A program made the translations under genes and the position numbers. Below, piece by piece: positions 28,981-37,012 of a stretch of 64,000 nucleotides of DNA; positions within the stretch are counted from its first letter, which is position 1, and every line of letters starts with the position of its first letter. A model generated the notes under the pieces. That model did no database searches, was not told where the DNA came from, and saw only the letters and a list, made by a program, of their open reading frames with translations. Source of the DNA: UBA6912 sp963792895 (GTDB taxonomy: Bacteria > Actinomycetota > Acidimicrobiia > Spongiisociales > UBA5794). The stretch lies in the NCBI GenBank assembly GCA_963792895.1, contig CAWBYA010000003.1, positions 124,001 through 188,000 of the forward strand, written 5' to 3'.

Positions 28981-29839
28981 ATGACGATCGAGCGAGTCGG
29001 CGTGGTCGGCGGCGGCCAGATGGGCAGCGGCATCGCAGAAGTGTGCGCCAAAGCCGGAGTCGACGTGCTGGTGCACGAAGTCAGCGCCGAGCTGGCAGAG
29101 GGTTCGCGAACGCGGATCGAGAAGTCGCTGCGCCGGGCGGTCGAGAAGGGCAAGCTCGACGAGCCGTCCGCCGATGCGACTCGGTCGCGCCTCAGCTTCG
29201 GCACCGACCTCGCAGCCTTTGCCGATCGTCAGCTCGTCATCGAGTCGATCGTCGAGCGGGAGGAGCTGAAGCAGCGTGTGTTCGCTGAGCTCGACGCCAT
29301 CGTGACGTCAGACGACGCCATCCTGGCCTCCAACACGTCGTCGATCCCGATCACGCGTCTGGCAACCGCCACGGTGCGACCAGAGTCCGTCGTCGGCATC
29401 CACTTCTTCAATCCTGCGCCGGTGATGCCGCTCGTCGAAGTGGTGGAGAGTGTCGTGACCTCCCCAGACGTGGTGACGCGAGCGGCCGCCTTCGCCTCGG
29501 ACCAGCTCGGCAAAACCGTGGTCCATGCCAAAGACCGCGCCGGCTTCATCGTCAACATGCTGTTGTGCCCATACATCATCGATGCGATCCGGATGTATGA
29601 GTCGGGGTTCGCCACCAAGGAGGACATCGACGCCGGCATGGTCAACGGAGCCAACTACCCCATGGGGCCCCTTGCGCTGAGCGACCTCATCGGCAACGAC
29701 ACCATGGTGTCCGTGGCCGAGTCGCTGTTCGAGGAGTTCCGGGAGGCTCGCTACGCCCCACCGCCGCTGCTCAAGCGTATGGTCGAAGCCGGCCTGCTCG
29801 GCAGGAAGATCGGGTCGCGGCTTCTACGACTACGGGTAG
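28981..29839 (+). CDS. 3-hydroxyacyl-CoA (3-hydroxybutyryl-CoA) dehydrogenase, frameshifted near 3' end
   Basis: About 285 residues. N-terminal NAD-binding fold (VGVVGGGQMGSGIAEVCAKAG), ASNTSSIPIT, the catalytic His region VVGIHFFNPAPVMPLVEVV and the Asn region DRAGFIVNMLLCPY. It oxidises 3-hydroxyacyl-CoA with NAD+ in beta-oxidation or butanoyl metabolism. The original frame runs on into sequence antisense to the next gene, but dropping one base near 29815 gives the universal C-terminal end RGFYDYG and a stop at 29837-29839. That pattern says a one-base insertion, probably an error. Ribosome site GAGGAGG. Confidence 0.9.
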
Positions 29840-29847
29840 TCGTTTGG

Positions 29848-30270
29848 TCAGTCGACCCTGACGGCACCGTTGCTCTCGAGCACGCGTGCCATTTGGTCCT
29901 TCTTGACCAGACCGGTCGTTCGCCATCGAGCGGTGACCTTCGCCTGCGTGACGGGTGGCTGCTCTTCTTTGCGCTGCTTCTTCTTGCTGCGCTTCTGCGG
30001 CGCCCGGCCGAGAAGCACGAAGGTCGGTGTGGACCGCACGTTGAAAACTTGCGCCGCGCCGTCGACCTTTGTCACGTCGACCTTCACGATGTGGGCGCTG
30101 TCGCCGTACTCCCCGGCCAGCTCGTTGACGATGCCGTCCATCACCTGGCACGGACCGCATCCGAGCTGAAAGAAGTCGAGCAGCACAGGCTTTCCAGAGT
30201 CGATCATCGGTTCGAGCTCTGCGAGCGATGCGAGCTTCGTCGCTTTCGCCTTCTTGCTGAACAAACCCAT
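29848..30270 (-). CDS. thioredoxin-like protein with CGPC active site
   Basis: 140 residues from ATG 30270. Thioredoxin fold: KPVLLDFFQLGCGPCQVMDG with Cys38 and Cys41, VKVDVTKVDGAAQVFNVRSTPTFVLL with the cis-Pro. After the fold is a Lys/Arg-rich stretch (PQKRSKKKQRKEE) and an acid/base mixed tail, longer than plain thioredoxin. A cytoplasmic disulfide reductase is likely. Convergent with the dehydrogenase, 8 nt apart. Confidence 0.82.
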   Translation of the reverse strand: MGLFSKKAKATKLASLAELEPMIDSGKPVLLDFFQLGCGPCQVMDGIVNELAGEYGDSAHIVKVDVTKVDGAAQVFNVRSTPTFVLLGRAPQKRSKKKQRKEEQPPVTQAKVTARWRTTGLVKKDQMARVLESNGAVRVD

Positions 30271-30341
30271 TCGAGCGTCCACTCCTCTGCTGGTCTCGCC
30301 CAAACCCCAACGCCGAGCGCCACTGGATTATGCCCTGGCGT

Positions 30342-30743
30342 TCACCAGGCGCGGCCGCGATCGAAGCGAATGCGCACTGCAACGGGGTAACGCAGGGAGA
30401 AGTCCTCCGGTGTCCAGCCGTTGCGTTCCATGAAGGCGTGGTACTTCGCGACGTACGCCGGGTTGTCCGACGCTGGTCGTTCGTCCGGGACTATCCGGGC
30501 GGTTCCCTCGATGGTGACGATGTCGCCGCCTTGCCCGTTGCCGTCGAGGTTGAGCGCAACATGTGGGTTCGTTGTGATGTTTGCGACGCGCGATGACCGA
30601 GCCGAGTACACGAGGAGCTCCTCGCCATCGACCATGAACCACACCGGCGAGGTCTGTGGCTGCCCGTTGGGTCGCACCGTGGTCATCCAGATGATGGGCT
30701 CGGTGGCAAGCCTCGCTCGTGCCCGCTCGCTGTTCTCGAACAT
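30342..30743 (-). CDS. PPOX-class (pyridoxamine 5'-phosphate oxidase-like) flavoprotein
   Basis: 133 residues beginning MFENSERARARLATEP. Split-beta-barrel fold with IIWMTTVRPNGQPQTSPVWFMVDGEELLVYSARSSRVANI and NPHVALNLDGNG, matching PPOX-class enzymes that in actinobacteria often bind coenzyme F420. The start at ATG 30743 is preferred to the ATG 30764 upstream because TACGCT lies exactly 6 nt before it and the longer start would overlap the promoter repeat. Likely an F420- or FMN-dependent reductase; substrate unknown. Confidence 0.85.
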   Translation of the reverse strand: MFENSERARARLATEPIIWMTTVRPNGQPQTSPVWFMVDGEELLVYSARSSRVANITTNPHVALNLDGNGQGGDIVTIEGTARIVPDERPASDNPAYVAKYHAFMERNGWTPEDFSLRYPVAVRIRFDRGRAW

Positions 30744-30747
30744 GTCG

Positions 30748-30777
30748 CGAGCGTACCGCGACATTTCGGTACGCTCG
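30748..30777. promoter_or_regulatory. divergent leaderless promoters in a perfect inverted repeat
   Basis: CGAGCGTACCG (30748-30758) and CGGTACGCTCG (30767-30777) are exact inverted repeats around 8 nt. Each arm holds TACGCT ending 6 nt before a start codon: on the plus strand TACGCT 30770-30775 to ATG 30782, on the minus strand TACGCT (30750-30755) to ATG 30743. So the two genes have mirror-image promoters and may share one regulator site. Confidence 0.6.
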
Positions 30778-30781
30778 GCGC

Positions 30782-31996
30782 ATGAGCGGCCTCTCTCGCA
30801 TCGAAATCGTGCCCGCAGAGGGCGAGCTCGCCGAGGCGATGGTGCGCGTTGCCGGAGTGGCCTTCAGCTTCTCCATGGACGCAGCGGAATTGGCACGCGT
30901 CGTGGCCTCCTTCGAACCGGGCCGGTATTTCGCGCCGGTCGATGCAGGGAAGGTCGTCGGGAGCTCGGGCTCAGTGCGCTACGAAGTGACCGTTCCGGGC
31001 GGCGCCCGGCTGTCGACGGCCGGCATCACGTTCATCACGGTGCTGCCGACGCACCGGCGGCAGGGCATTCTCCGCAGGCTGATGCGGCGCCTCCTCGACG
31101 AGGCGCATGAGCGCGGCGAGCCGCTTGCGGCGCTCGCCGCGTCGGAAGCGACCATCTACGGCAGGTTCGGGTTCGGCCAGGCCGTGCCGATGGTCGAGTG
31201 GCGGCTCGACTCGAGACGTGCCGAGTGGCGATCCGGGCAGCCCTACGGGCGCGTCGATCTGATCTCGCGCGAGGAGGCGCGCACCATCCTTCCGCCGATT
31301 CATGAGGCAGCGTGCGCTCGCCACGGGATGTTCTCCAGGTCCGACTTCCTCTGGGACACCTACGAGCTCGAGGACGAGGCGTGGATGCGCAACGGCTACT
31401 CGGAGCGGCGCATTGGCGTCTATTCCGGCGCAAGCGGGCCGGAGGGCTATCTCTTCTTCCGCACGAATCTCTCAGGCAAGGGTCGGGTTCGCGTCGCCGA
31501 TATGCATGCCACCACCGACGCGGCGCACCGAGCGCTCGTCGGATTCGCCGCTGACATCGATCTGACCGAGCAGGTCAGGTTCACGCGCCGCTCCGTCGAT
31601 GATCCGATTCGGTGGATGCTGGTCGACAGCAGGGCCGTGCGGCAGATCGAGACGGAGTACATGTGGTTTGCGCTGCTCGACCTGCCCACGGCGCTGGCCT
31701 CCCGCACCTACGGCGCAGACGGGCGGTTCGTCTTCGAGGTTGCCGACCCTTTCTGCCCGTGGAACGACGGACGCTGGGCGGTAGAAGTCGATGAGGGCCG
31801 TGCCGTGTGCGCCGCAACGAGGGCCGAGCCCGACGTCCGCCTCCCCGCGTCTGAACTGGCGGCCCTGTTCATGGGCGGCCGGGCGGCACTCCCGATGCGA
31901 GCCGCAGGAAGGATCGAGGCCTCGCTCGCCGATGCCGCCCGGCTGGATGCGTGGTTCCGGACCCCGGTGCCGCCATGGAGCATGGAGCACTTCTGA
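30782..31996 (+). CDS. Eis-like GNAT family N-acetyltransferase
   Basis: 404 residues, the length of the Eis family (two GNAT domains plus a sterol-carrier-like C-terminal domain). Acetyl-CoA site: ITFITVLPTHRRQGILRRLM (R/Q-x-x-G-x-G/A-type loop). The last residue is Phe, in WSMEHF; Eis proteins use their C-terminal carboxylate as catalytic base, so the exposed C-terminus fits. Eis of mycobacteria acetylates aminoglycosides and host proteins; the natural substrate here is unknown. The start at ATG 30782 is fixed by TACGCT-N6. Confidence 0.88.
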   Translation: MSGLSRIEIVPAEGELAEAMVRVAGVAFSFSMDAAELARVVASFEPGRYFAPVDAGKVVGSSGSVRYEVTVPGGARLSTAGITFITVLPTHRRQGILRRLMRRLLDEAHERGEPLAALAASEATIYGRFGFGQAVPMVEWRLDSRRAEWRSGQPYGRVDLISREEARTILPPIHEAACARHGMFSRSDFLWDTYELEDEAWMRNGYSERRIGVYSGASGPEGYLFFRTNLSGKGRVRVADMHATTDAAHRALVGFAADIDLTEQVRFTRRSVDDPIRWMLVDSRAVRQIETEYMWFALLDLPTALASRTYGADGRFVFEVADPFCPWNDGRWAVEVDEGRAVCAATRAEPDVRLPASELAALFMGGRAALPMRAAGRIEASLADAARLDAWFRTPVPPWSMEHF

Positions 31997-31999
31997 GCG

Positions 32000-32761
32000 T
32001 CACACCAGCACGAGCGCCAAGGCGCCGAAGCCGATGCAGTACCAGCCGAATGGCGCAAGCCCGGTGCGGCGAATGAGCCCGAGCAAGACCGCAATGGCGG
32101 CGTAGCCAACCACTGCGGCCACGAGCATCCCGAGCAGGAGTTCCGGCCCGAGGCCCGCAGCGTCCTCCCCGATGAGATCGATGAAGTTGAGCAACCCGGC
32201 TCCAGCGATGGCTGGGATGCCGAGCAGGAATGCGAGACTGGCTCCCTCCCGGTGTTCGAATCCTTCGACCATGCCTGAGGCGATCGTGATGCCGGACCGG
32301 GACACCCCAGGGATCAGGGCGATGGACTGGCCGATGCCCATGATGATGCCGTCGCGGCCGCGCACTTCGCGGGCATGGCGACGCCCATGGTCGAGCATCT
32401 TCGTGGACACGAACACGATGCCGGCACAGATCATCGCCACCGCCACCCATCGCGGCTGCTCGTTGAGCGTGTCGATCGGGCCGCGCAAGGCGAGGCCGAC
32501 GACCGCTGCGGGGATGGTGCCGACCAGCATGAAGTTGAGGAGGCGTTTCCCTTCAGGGGTGAGCCTGACGACTTCGATCAGGTCGGCCCGGAAGTAGACG
32601 AGCACGGCCGCGAGCGTCCCGATGTGGAGCACCGCAGAGGTCGCCAAATCGGGGCCGTTGCGGCCGAAGAGCGCAGGGACCAGCACCAGGTGGCCACTCG
32701 ATGAGATGGGAAGGAACTCCGTGAGGCCCTGGATGAGGCCCCAGAGGGCTGCGTCGAGCAT
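32000..32761 (-). CDS. uppP: undecaprenyl-diphosphate phosphatase UppP (BacA)
   Basis: 253-residue membrane enzyme that dephosphorylates undecaprenyl diphosphate to recycle the peptidoglycan lipid carrier. Signature QGLTEFLPISSSGHL near the N-terminus, with the essential Glu and His, and the second motif PGVSRSGITI; about eight hydrophobic helices. TATGCT lies 8 nt before ATG 32761. Its stop lies 3 nt from that of the convergent Eis-like gene. Confidence 0.97.
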   Translation of the reverse strand: MLDAALWGLIQGLTEFLPISSSGHLVLVPALFGRNGPDLATSAVLHIGTLAAVLVYFRADLIEVVRLTPEGKRLLNFMLVGTIPAAVVGLALRGPIDTLNEQPRWVAVAMICAGIVFVSTKMLDHGRRHAREVRGRDGIIMGIGQSIALIPGVSRSGITIASGMVEGFEHREGASLAFLLGIPAIAGAGLLNFIDLIGEDAAGLGPELLLGMLVAAVVGYAAIAVLLGLIRRTGLAPFGWYCIGFGALALVLV

Positions 32762-32798
32762 GGCGCCGGAGCATACAGACCCCCCGGCGCGTTGCAGC

Positions 32799-33386
32799 TC
32801 ACGTGCCGAGCAGAACCACGAGCCGTCCCGAGCCGGCAGCCCGAGCCACCGACCCGGCGCGGTCGTGAGGAACAGCCACGAGACCCGGCAATCTCGTGGA
32901 GAACGCGCTGCTCTGAGACGGCTGAGCTACGACTCCCTCGACATCCAGGGCGGGCTCGAGACTCACGAGCCGCACCCGATCTCCCACGGATGCCGATTCC
33001 GGAAGCTCGATGGGCACCGACCACCACCCGGTGGGAACAGCCGATGCGTCGGCCACCGCTCCCGCAACGAGGGGATCTCCGACGTCGAGGTCGTGCGCCG
33101 CCACGCCCCTTGGGGTGGCCGGACGACCGAGGAGTCCCGTTGGCACGTTGCGCCACTCGACGTCACCGGGCGTGATGGGCTCGCCGCCGGCCAGAGCGCT
33201 CACGACGAACGGGAACGGCGACTCGGCACGTTCCGTGAGGTCCATGGCTGCAGCCCCTGCGAGGAGCAGTGCCGCGGCAACCCACCGCACGTACGGAGGA
33301 CGCTCGAGCCAGAACACGGGCGCACCGTATCGCACCAGACCACGCGGGAGAAGGCCCTTGGCAGCCACCCGTGCGGCGAGCCACAT
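32799..33386 (-). CDS. SAF domain-containing, membrane-anchored protein (CpaB-like)
   Basis: 195 residues. A basic N-terminus, one membrane helix (VRWVAAALLLAGAAAM), then an SAF-like beta domain with VSALAGGEPITPGDVEWRNVP, DPLVAGAV and IELPESASVGDRVRLV, similar to CpaB/RcpC pilus-assembly and flagellar P-ring chaperone domains. No pilus genes are near, so the role is unknown. Start uncertain: ATG 33386 or a GTG near 33338. It lies 37 nt upstream of uppP. Confidence 0.7.
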   Translation of the reverse strand: MWLAARVAAKGLLPRGLVRYGAPVFWLERPPYVRWVAAALLLAGAAAMDLTERAESPFPFVVSALAGGEPITPGDVEWRNVPTGLLGRPATPRGVAAHDLDVGDPLVAGAVADASAVPTGWWSVPIELPESASVGDRVRLVSLEPALDVEGVVAQPSQSSAFSTRLPGLVAVPHDRAGSVARAAGSGRLVVLLGT

Positions 33387-33412
33387 GGCCCGACCCCGGT
33401 TGACCTCCCCGT

Positions 33413-33436
33413 CCCTCCCTCCCGAAGGAGGGAGGG
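33413..33436. promoter_or_regulatory. 10-bp perfect hairpin, loop CGAA/TTCG
   Basis: CCCTCCCTCC, loop CGAA, GGAGGGAGGG; on the minus strand the loop reads TTCG, a very stable tetraloop. It lies 27-50 nt upstream of the SAF-domain gene on its transcribed strand, with no other gene nearby. Could be an attenuator or a stop for transcription entering from the right. Confidence 0.45.
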
Positions 33437-33725
33437 CGCCTCACGCAAGCAGGGGGAATGGTGGGGGGACTTGCGATTGGCCGACGGGGAGGGACTTTGC
33501 GCGATCCGCCACGGCAGGAACGACCGGGCTGTTGCACGCGGCAACAGCTTCTCTCCCGGCAGCAATCTGCCATCTGCGCCATGTTGTGCGAGGTGTCACG
33601 CCTACTCCCTCGGGACCCGCACTCTACGCGCACCAGGGGCCGCGTGTCCACGCGGGTCCGCGAAATGATGGCCGGGCTCTGCCGACCCACAACGGGCGGG
33701 CAGGACCGCAGGTTGTCCGCACTCC
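33437..33725. other. intergenic region between SAF gene and plsY
   Basis: About 290 bp, G-rich on the plus strand in its first half (runs such as AGGGGGAA and GGGGGGA). I see no gene. The plsY -10 follows at 33726. Confidence 0.4.
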
Positions 33726-33739
33726 TAGACTCGCTCTCA

Positions 33740-34321
33740 GTGAGCACCCTCCTTGCCCTCGTGATCGCCTACCTCCTCGGCAGCGTCGACTTTGGCGTGA
33801 TCGTGCCGCGTGCCCTCGGGATCGACATCTACGAGCAGGGGAGCGGCAATCCGGGAACCTCCAACGTCTTCCGCACGATGGGGAAAGGCCCAGCGGCCAT
33901 CGTCATGGTGGGCGACACGCTGAAGGGACTGGTGGCAGCGGCGATTGGTTCAACGCTCGGTGGAGAGACCGTTGGTGTGGCGTGTGCGCTCGCCGCCGTG
34001 GCCGGCCACGTCTTCCCGCTATGGCACGGATTTCGCGGTGGCCGCGGCGTGGCAACTGCGATCGGCGCAGCCGTGTGGCTCCAGCCTGTGTTCGGCCTGA
34101 TCCTCGCCATCGGTTGGGGCGCCACGGTCGCCGTCACCAAGACCGCATCGATCGCCTCACTCGTCGCCATGGCGCTGTACGTCCCGGCCTTTGCGCTCGG
34201 TGGCGGCAGCGGTTCGCAACTCCTTCTCGCCGGCGCCACTGCGCTCCTCGTGATCGTCCGTCACGGCGGCAACATCCGCCGCATCCTCAGCGGAGGCGAA
34301 CGCCGCGTCGATACGGCATGA
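33740..34321 (+). CDS. plsY: glycerol-3-phosphate acyltransferase PlsY
   Basis: 193-residue membrane enzyme transferring an acyl group from acyl-phosphate to glycerol 3-phosphate, the first step of phospholipid synthesis. Motifs GSGNPGTSNVFRTMG and GHVFPLWHGFRGGRGVAT are diagnostic. GTG 33740 is chosen: TAGACT lies 8 nt upstream, and the protein begins with the first membrane helix (STLLALVIAYLLGSVDFG); a longer frame upstream is noncoding-looking. Overlaps moeA by ATGA. Confidence 0.93.
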   Translation: MSTLLALVIAYLLGSVDFGVIVPRALGIDIYEQGSGNPGTSNVFRTMGKGPAAIVMVGDTLKGLVAAAIGSTLGGETVGVACALAAVAGHVFPLWHGFRGGRGVATAIGAAVWLQPVFGLILAIGWGATVAVTKTASIASLVAMALYVPAFALGGGSGSQLLLAGATALLVIVRHGGNIRRILSGGERRVDTA

Positions 34322-35556
34322 GGCCGCTCGAGACGGCGCAGTCCGACGTCCTGGCCGCCATGCGGCTGCTCCCAGTGGTTTCCGCTGGGTTGCGTGAGTG
34401 CCTCGGGCTCGTGCTCGCCGAGCCGGTCGACGCACCCCACGACCTGCCACCCTTCGCCAACTCGGCGATGGACGGATACGCGGTGCTGGCGGCCGACGTC
34501 GCCGACCCGCCGGTCGAGTTGACGGTGCTCGAAGACGTTCCGGCGGGCTCGGTGCCCACCCAGCGGATCACACCGGGCACTGCCATCAAGATCATGACCG
34601 GGGCGCCACTTCCCGAAGGCGCCGAAGCCGTGGTGCGGGTGGAGGACACCACGCCAGGCGACGGGACCGTCCAGATTCACGCCGCTGTTCCGATCGGCAC
34701 GTCGGTGAGGCCTGCGGGAGGCGATGTTGCGGGTGGGAGCCCGGTGTTCGCTGCCGGCACCCGCCTCGGCCCGGCCCATCTCGGCATGCTGGCATCGCTT
34801 GGGGTCGCCCGCCCGCCGGTTCGGCGACGACCACTGGTGGCGATCCTGTCGACCGGGGACGAGATCGAGCCGCCGGAGACGGCGGATTTGCGGCCGGGCA
34901 AGATCCGCGATTCCAACCGGTTCGTGCTGCGAGGGCTCCTCGAGGAACTTGGCGCCGTCGTCATCGACCACGGGATCGTCGGCGACGACGCCGTTGCCCT
35001 CAACCGGGTGCTCGGCCATGCCGCCGCAAACGCCGACATCGTGCTGACGAGCGGCGGGGTCTCGATGGGTGACTATGACCTCGTGAAGGAGGAGCTGAGC
35101 AAGCTCGGTACCGTCGAGTTCTGGAAGGTGGCGATGCAGCCGGCCAAACCGTTTGCCTTCGGCACGCTCGGGGACACGCCCCTCTTCGGGCTGCCGGGCA
35201 ACCCGGTGTCTGTCTTCGTGGCGTTCGAGCAGTTCGTGCGACCGGCGCTCCTGCAGATGATGGGCGCCGAGGCCTTGTTCAGACCGCGCGTCCACGCCGT
35301 GCTCGAGCACAGCCTGTCGACCGACCCGGAAAAGACCGTGTTCGTGCGGGCCGTCGCCGTCTCGGGCGCCGACGGCGTGTGGCGCGCCCGGTCGGCGGGT
35401 GGACAGTCCTCCAATGTGCTGTCGGCGCTCGCCGCCGCCAATGCGTTCGCCGTCGTACCTCGAGGCGATGGCGACGTCCCGGCCGGCGGCGCCGTCGAGC
35501 TCGAGATGTTCCGCTACCCGGAGACCCGCTCATACGAGGAGGTGCTCGGTGGATGA
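34318..35556 (+). CDS. moeA: molybdopterin molybdenumtransferase MoeA
   Basis: 412 residues. Inserts molybdate into adenylyl-molybdopterin in the last step of molybdenum cofactor synthesis. Signature blocks: PPFANSAMDGYAV, TGAPLPEGAEAVV, LSTGDEI, GKIRDSNRF, TSGGVSMGDYDLVKE and FGLPGNPVSV. Start ATG 34318 overlaps the plsY stop. First of a moeA-moaC-moaB set with overlapping stops and starts, so translation is coupled. Confidence 0.97.
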   Translation: MRPLETAQSDVLAAMRLLPVVSAGLRECLGLVLAEPVDAPHDLPPFANSAMDGYAVLAADVADPPVELTVLEDVPAGSVPTQRITPGTAIKIMTGAPLPEGAEAVVRVEDTTPGDGTVQIHAAVPIGTSVRPAGGDVAGGSPVFAAGTRLGPAHLGMLASLGVARPPVRRRPLVAILSTGDEIEPPETADLRPGKIRDSNRFVLRGLLEELGAVVIDHGIVGDDAVALNRVLGHAAANADIVLTSGGVSMGDYDLVKEELSKLGTVEFWKVAMQPAKPFAFGTLGDTPLFGLPGNPVSVFVAFEQFVRPALLQMMGAEALFRPRVHAVLEHSLSTDPEKTVFVRAVAVSGADGVWRARSAGGQSSNVLSALAAANAFAVVPRGDGDVPAGGAVELEMFRYPETRSYEEVLGG

Positions 35557-36019
35557 AGGTCTGAGCCACCTCGACGAGCACGGTGATGCACGGATGGTCG
35601 ATGTTGGTCCGAAGGCGATCACGGCCCGAACAGCCGTTGCCGAGGCGCACGTCTCGATGTCCCGTGAGGTCCGGGAGGCCCTGTTCGAAGGGCGTCTGCC
35701 CAAGGGGGACGCTGCCGCTGTGGTCAGGGTGGCAGCGATCATGGCGGCGAAGCGCACCGCGGATCTCATCCCGTTGTGTCACCCCATCGGGCTCGACGCC
35801 GTCGACGTGTTGCTCGAGCCGACACCGCATGGGGCCCGCATCGAAGTCGTCGTTCGTGTCGAGGCCAAGACCGGCGTCGAGATGGAAGCGATGACGGGAG
35901 CGTCGGTCGGCGCCGTTGCGCTGTACGACATGATCAAGGGTCTCGACCGTGGTGCGGTGATTGGTCCGGTCCAGCTGCTGTCCAAGGCAGGCGGGAAGTC
36001 GGGGGAGTGGGCGAGGTGA
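35549..36019 (+). CDS. moaC: cyclic pyranopterin monophosphate synthase MoaC
   Basis: 156 residues. Converts 3',8-cH2GTP, the MoaA product, to cyclic pyranopterin monophosphate. Conserved: MVDVGPKAITARTAVAEA, KGDAAAVVRVAAIMAAKRT, LIPLCHPI (catalytic-pocket His) and MEAMTGASVGAVALYDMIK. Start GTG 35549 with GAGGAGG about 6 nt upstream, overlapping moeA. moaA is not in the window. Confidence 0.97.
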   Translation: MDEGLSHLDEHGDARMVDVGPKAITARTAVAEAHVSMSREVREALFEGRLPKGDAAAVVRVAAIMAAKRTADLIPLCHPIGLDAVDVLLEPTPHGARIEVVVRVEAKTGVEMEAMTGASVGAVALYDMIKGLDRGAVIGPVQLLSKAGGKSGEWAR

Positions 36020-36504
36020 GGGCTGCCGTCATCACGGTGTCTGATCGGGTGAGCCGCGGCGAGGCCGAGGATCGATCCGGCCCTGCCGTTGCGGCGGCAC
36101 TCGGTCGACTGGGGTTCACCGACGTCATCGTCGACGTGGTTCCGGACGGGGTCGACTCGGTTGCGGGTGCGCTCCGAAGGAGGGTGGGCGACTATCCGCT
36201 GGTCGTCACGACGGGCGGCACAGGGTTCGGTCCACGAGATCTCACACCGGAAGCGACCCGCACGGTGATCGAGCGCGAGGCCCCCGGCCTCGCAGAAGCG
36301 ATGCGGGCCGTGACCTTCGGCCGCAACGCCTTCGGCATGCTCTCGCGCAGCGTGTGCGGCATCGTCGGGTCGACCCTGATTCTCAACCTCCCCGGCTCGG
36401 TCAAGGGGGCGACGGAGTCGCTCGATGCGGTTGCTCCCGCCCTCAGCCACGGTTTGGAGTTGCTAAGCGCACATGAATCCGACCACAATGCCGGCGGATC
36501 TTGA
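36016..36504 (+). CDS. MogA/MoaB family molybdenum cofactor protein
   Basis: 162 residues starting at GTG 36016 (GTGA overlap with moaC). Fold and motifs of molybdopterin adenylyltransferase: AAVITVSDRVSRGEAEDRSG, VVTTGGTGFGPRDLTPEAT and GSTLILNLPGSVKGA. Adenylates molybdopterin before MoeA adds the metal. MogA and MoaB are hard to separate by sequence; with moeA next door it most likely acts as the adenylyltransferase. Confidence 0.93.
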   Translation: MRAAVITVSDRVSRGEAEDRSGPAVAAALGRLGFTDVIVDVVPDGVDSVAGALRRRVGDYPLVVTTGGTGFGPRDLTPEATRTVIEREAPGLAEAMRAVTFGRNAFGMLSRSVCGIVGSTLILNLPGSVKGATESLDAVAPALSHGLELLSAHESDHNAGGS

Positions 36505-36548
36505 ATTGGAACGATCCAGAAATCCTTGGTTCATCGAGTTCGCGGACG

Positions 36549-36554
36549 TACGCT
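36549..36554 (+). promoter_or_regulatory. -10 element, TACGCT, upstream of the gene at 36583
   Basis: TACGCT 28 nt upstream of ATG 36583; here the mRNA would have a short leader, unlike the leaderless cases. Confidence 0.4.
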
Positions 36555-36582
36555 TTCGCGAAGCGGAGTAAGGGACCACTAC

Positions 36583-37005
36583 ATGGAACTCTTTGCGTTC
36601 ATTCTCATCGGAGGGATCTGGGCGGCGTTTCTGCTCCCCTCCGTCATGGACGGACGACGCCAAGCCCCGATGTCGAGCATGCGTGGTTTCGCCCGCTCGA
36701 AAGACCTGCTGGCCTCCGTTGCCGGTAGCGACGCGCGTGCGGTGCGCCAGCGCCGGCGCACGAGCCTTCGCCGTCGCCGCGTCCTCGCCTCGCTCGGCGC
36801 TGGAGCGCTGCTGTCGCTGACACTGGCCATCGTGCAGGGCTCGCCGGTGTGGCTCGCCATCACGCTCGGATTCGACATCGCCTTTGCGGGTTACGTCACC
36901 TTGCTGCTCTACACCCAGCAGACCGCCCCGGTTCGGGCACCCGTCGTCCCGCTCCATGTGGTGGAGGAACCGGAGCCCGCAACCGTGCGGGTCGTCGCCG
37001 GCTGA
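36583..37005 (+). CDS. small membrane protein, unknown function
   Basis: 140 residues with three hydrophobic segments: at the start (MELFAFILIGGIWAAFLLPSV) and two in the middle (LGAGALLSLTLAIV and WLAITLGFDIAFAGYVTLLLY). Between them is a very basic loop (RQRRRTSLRRRRV), on the cytoplasmic side by the positive-inside rule, and a short cytoplasmic or external tail. I do not recognise a family. It precedes the translin gene by 7 nt, so the two may be co-expressed. Confidence 0.7.
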   Translation: MELFAFILIGGIWAAFLLPSVMDGRRQAPMSSMRGFARSKDLLASVAGSDARAVRQRRRTSLRRRRVLASLGAGALLSLTLAIVQGSPVWLAITLGFDIAFAGYVTLLLYTQQTAPVRAPVVPLHVVEEPEPATVRVVAG

Positions 37006-37012
37006 CGTCTGC

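Noticed and set aside
33010..34317. Long upstream extension of the moeA frame
   Set aside because: Antisense to the SAF gene and out of frame over plsY; MoeA starts at the ATGA overlap at 34318.
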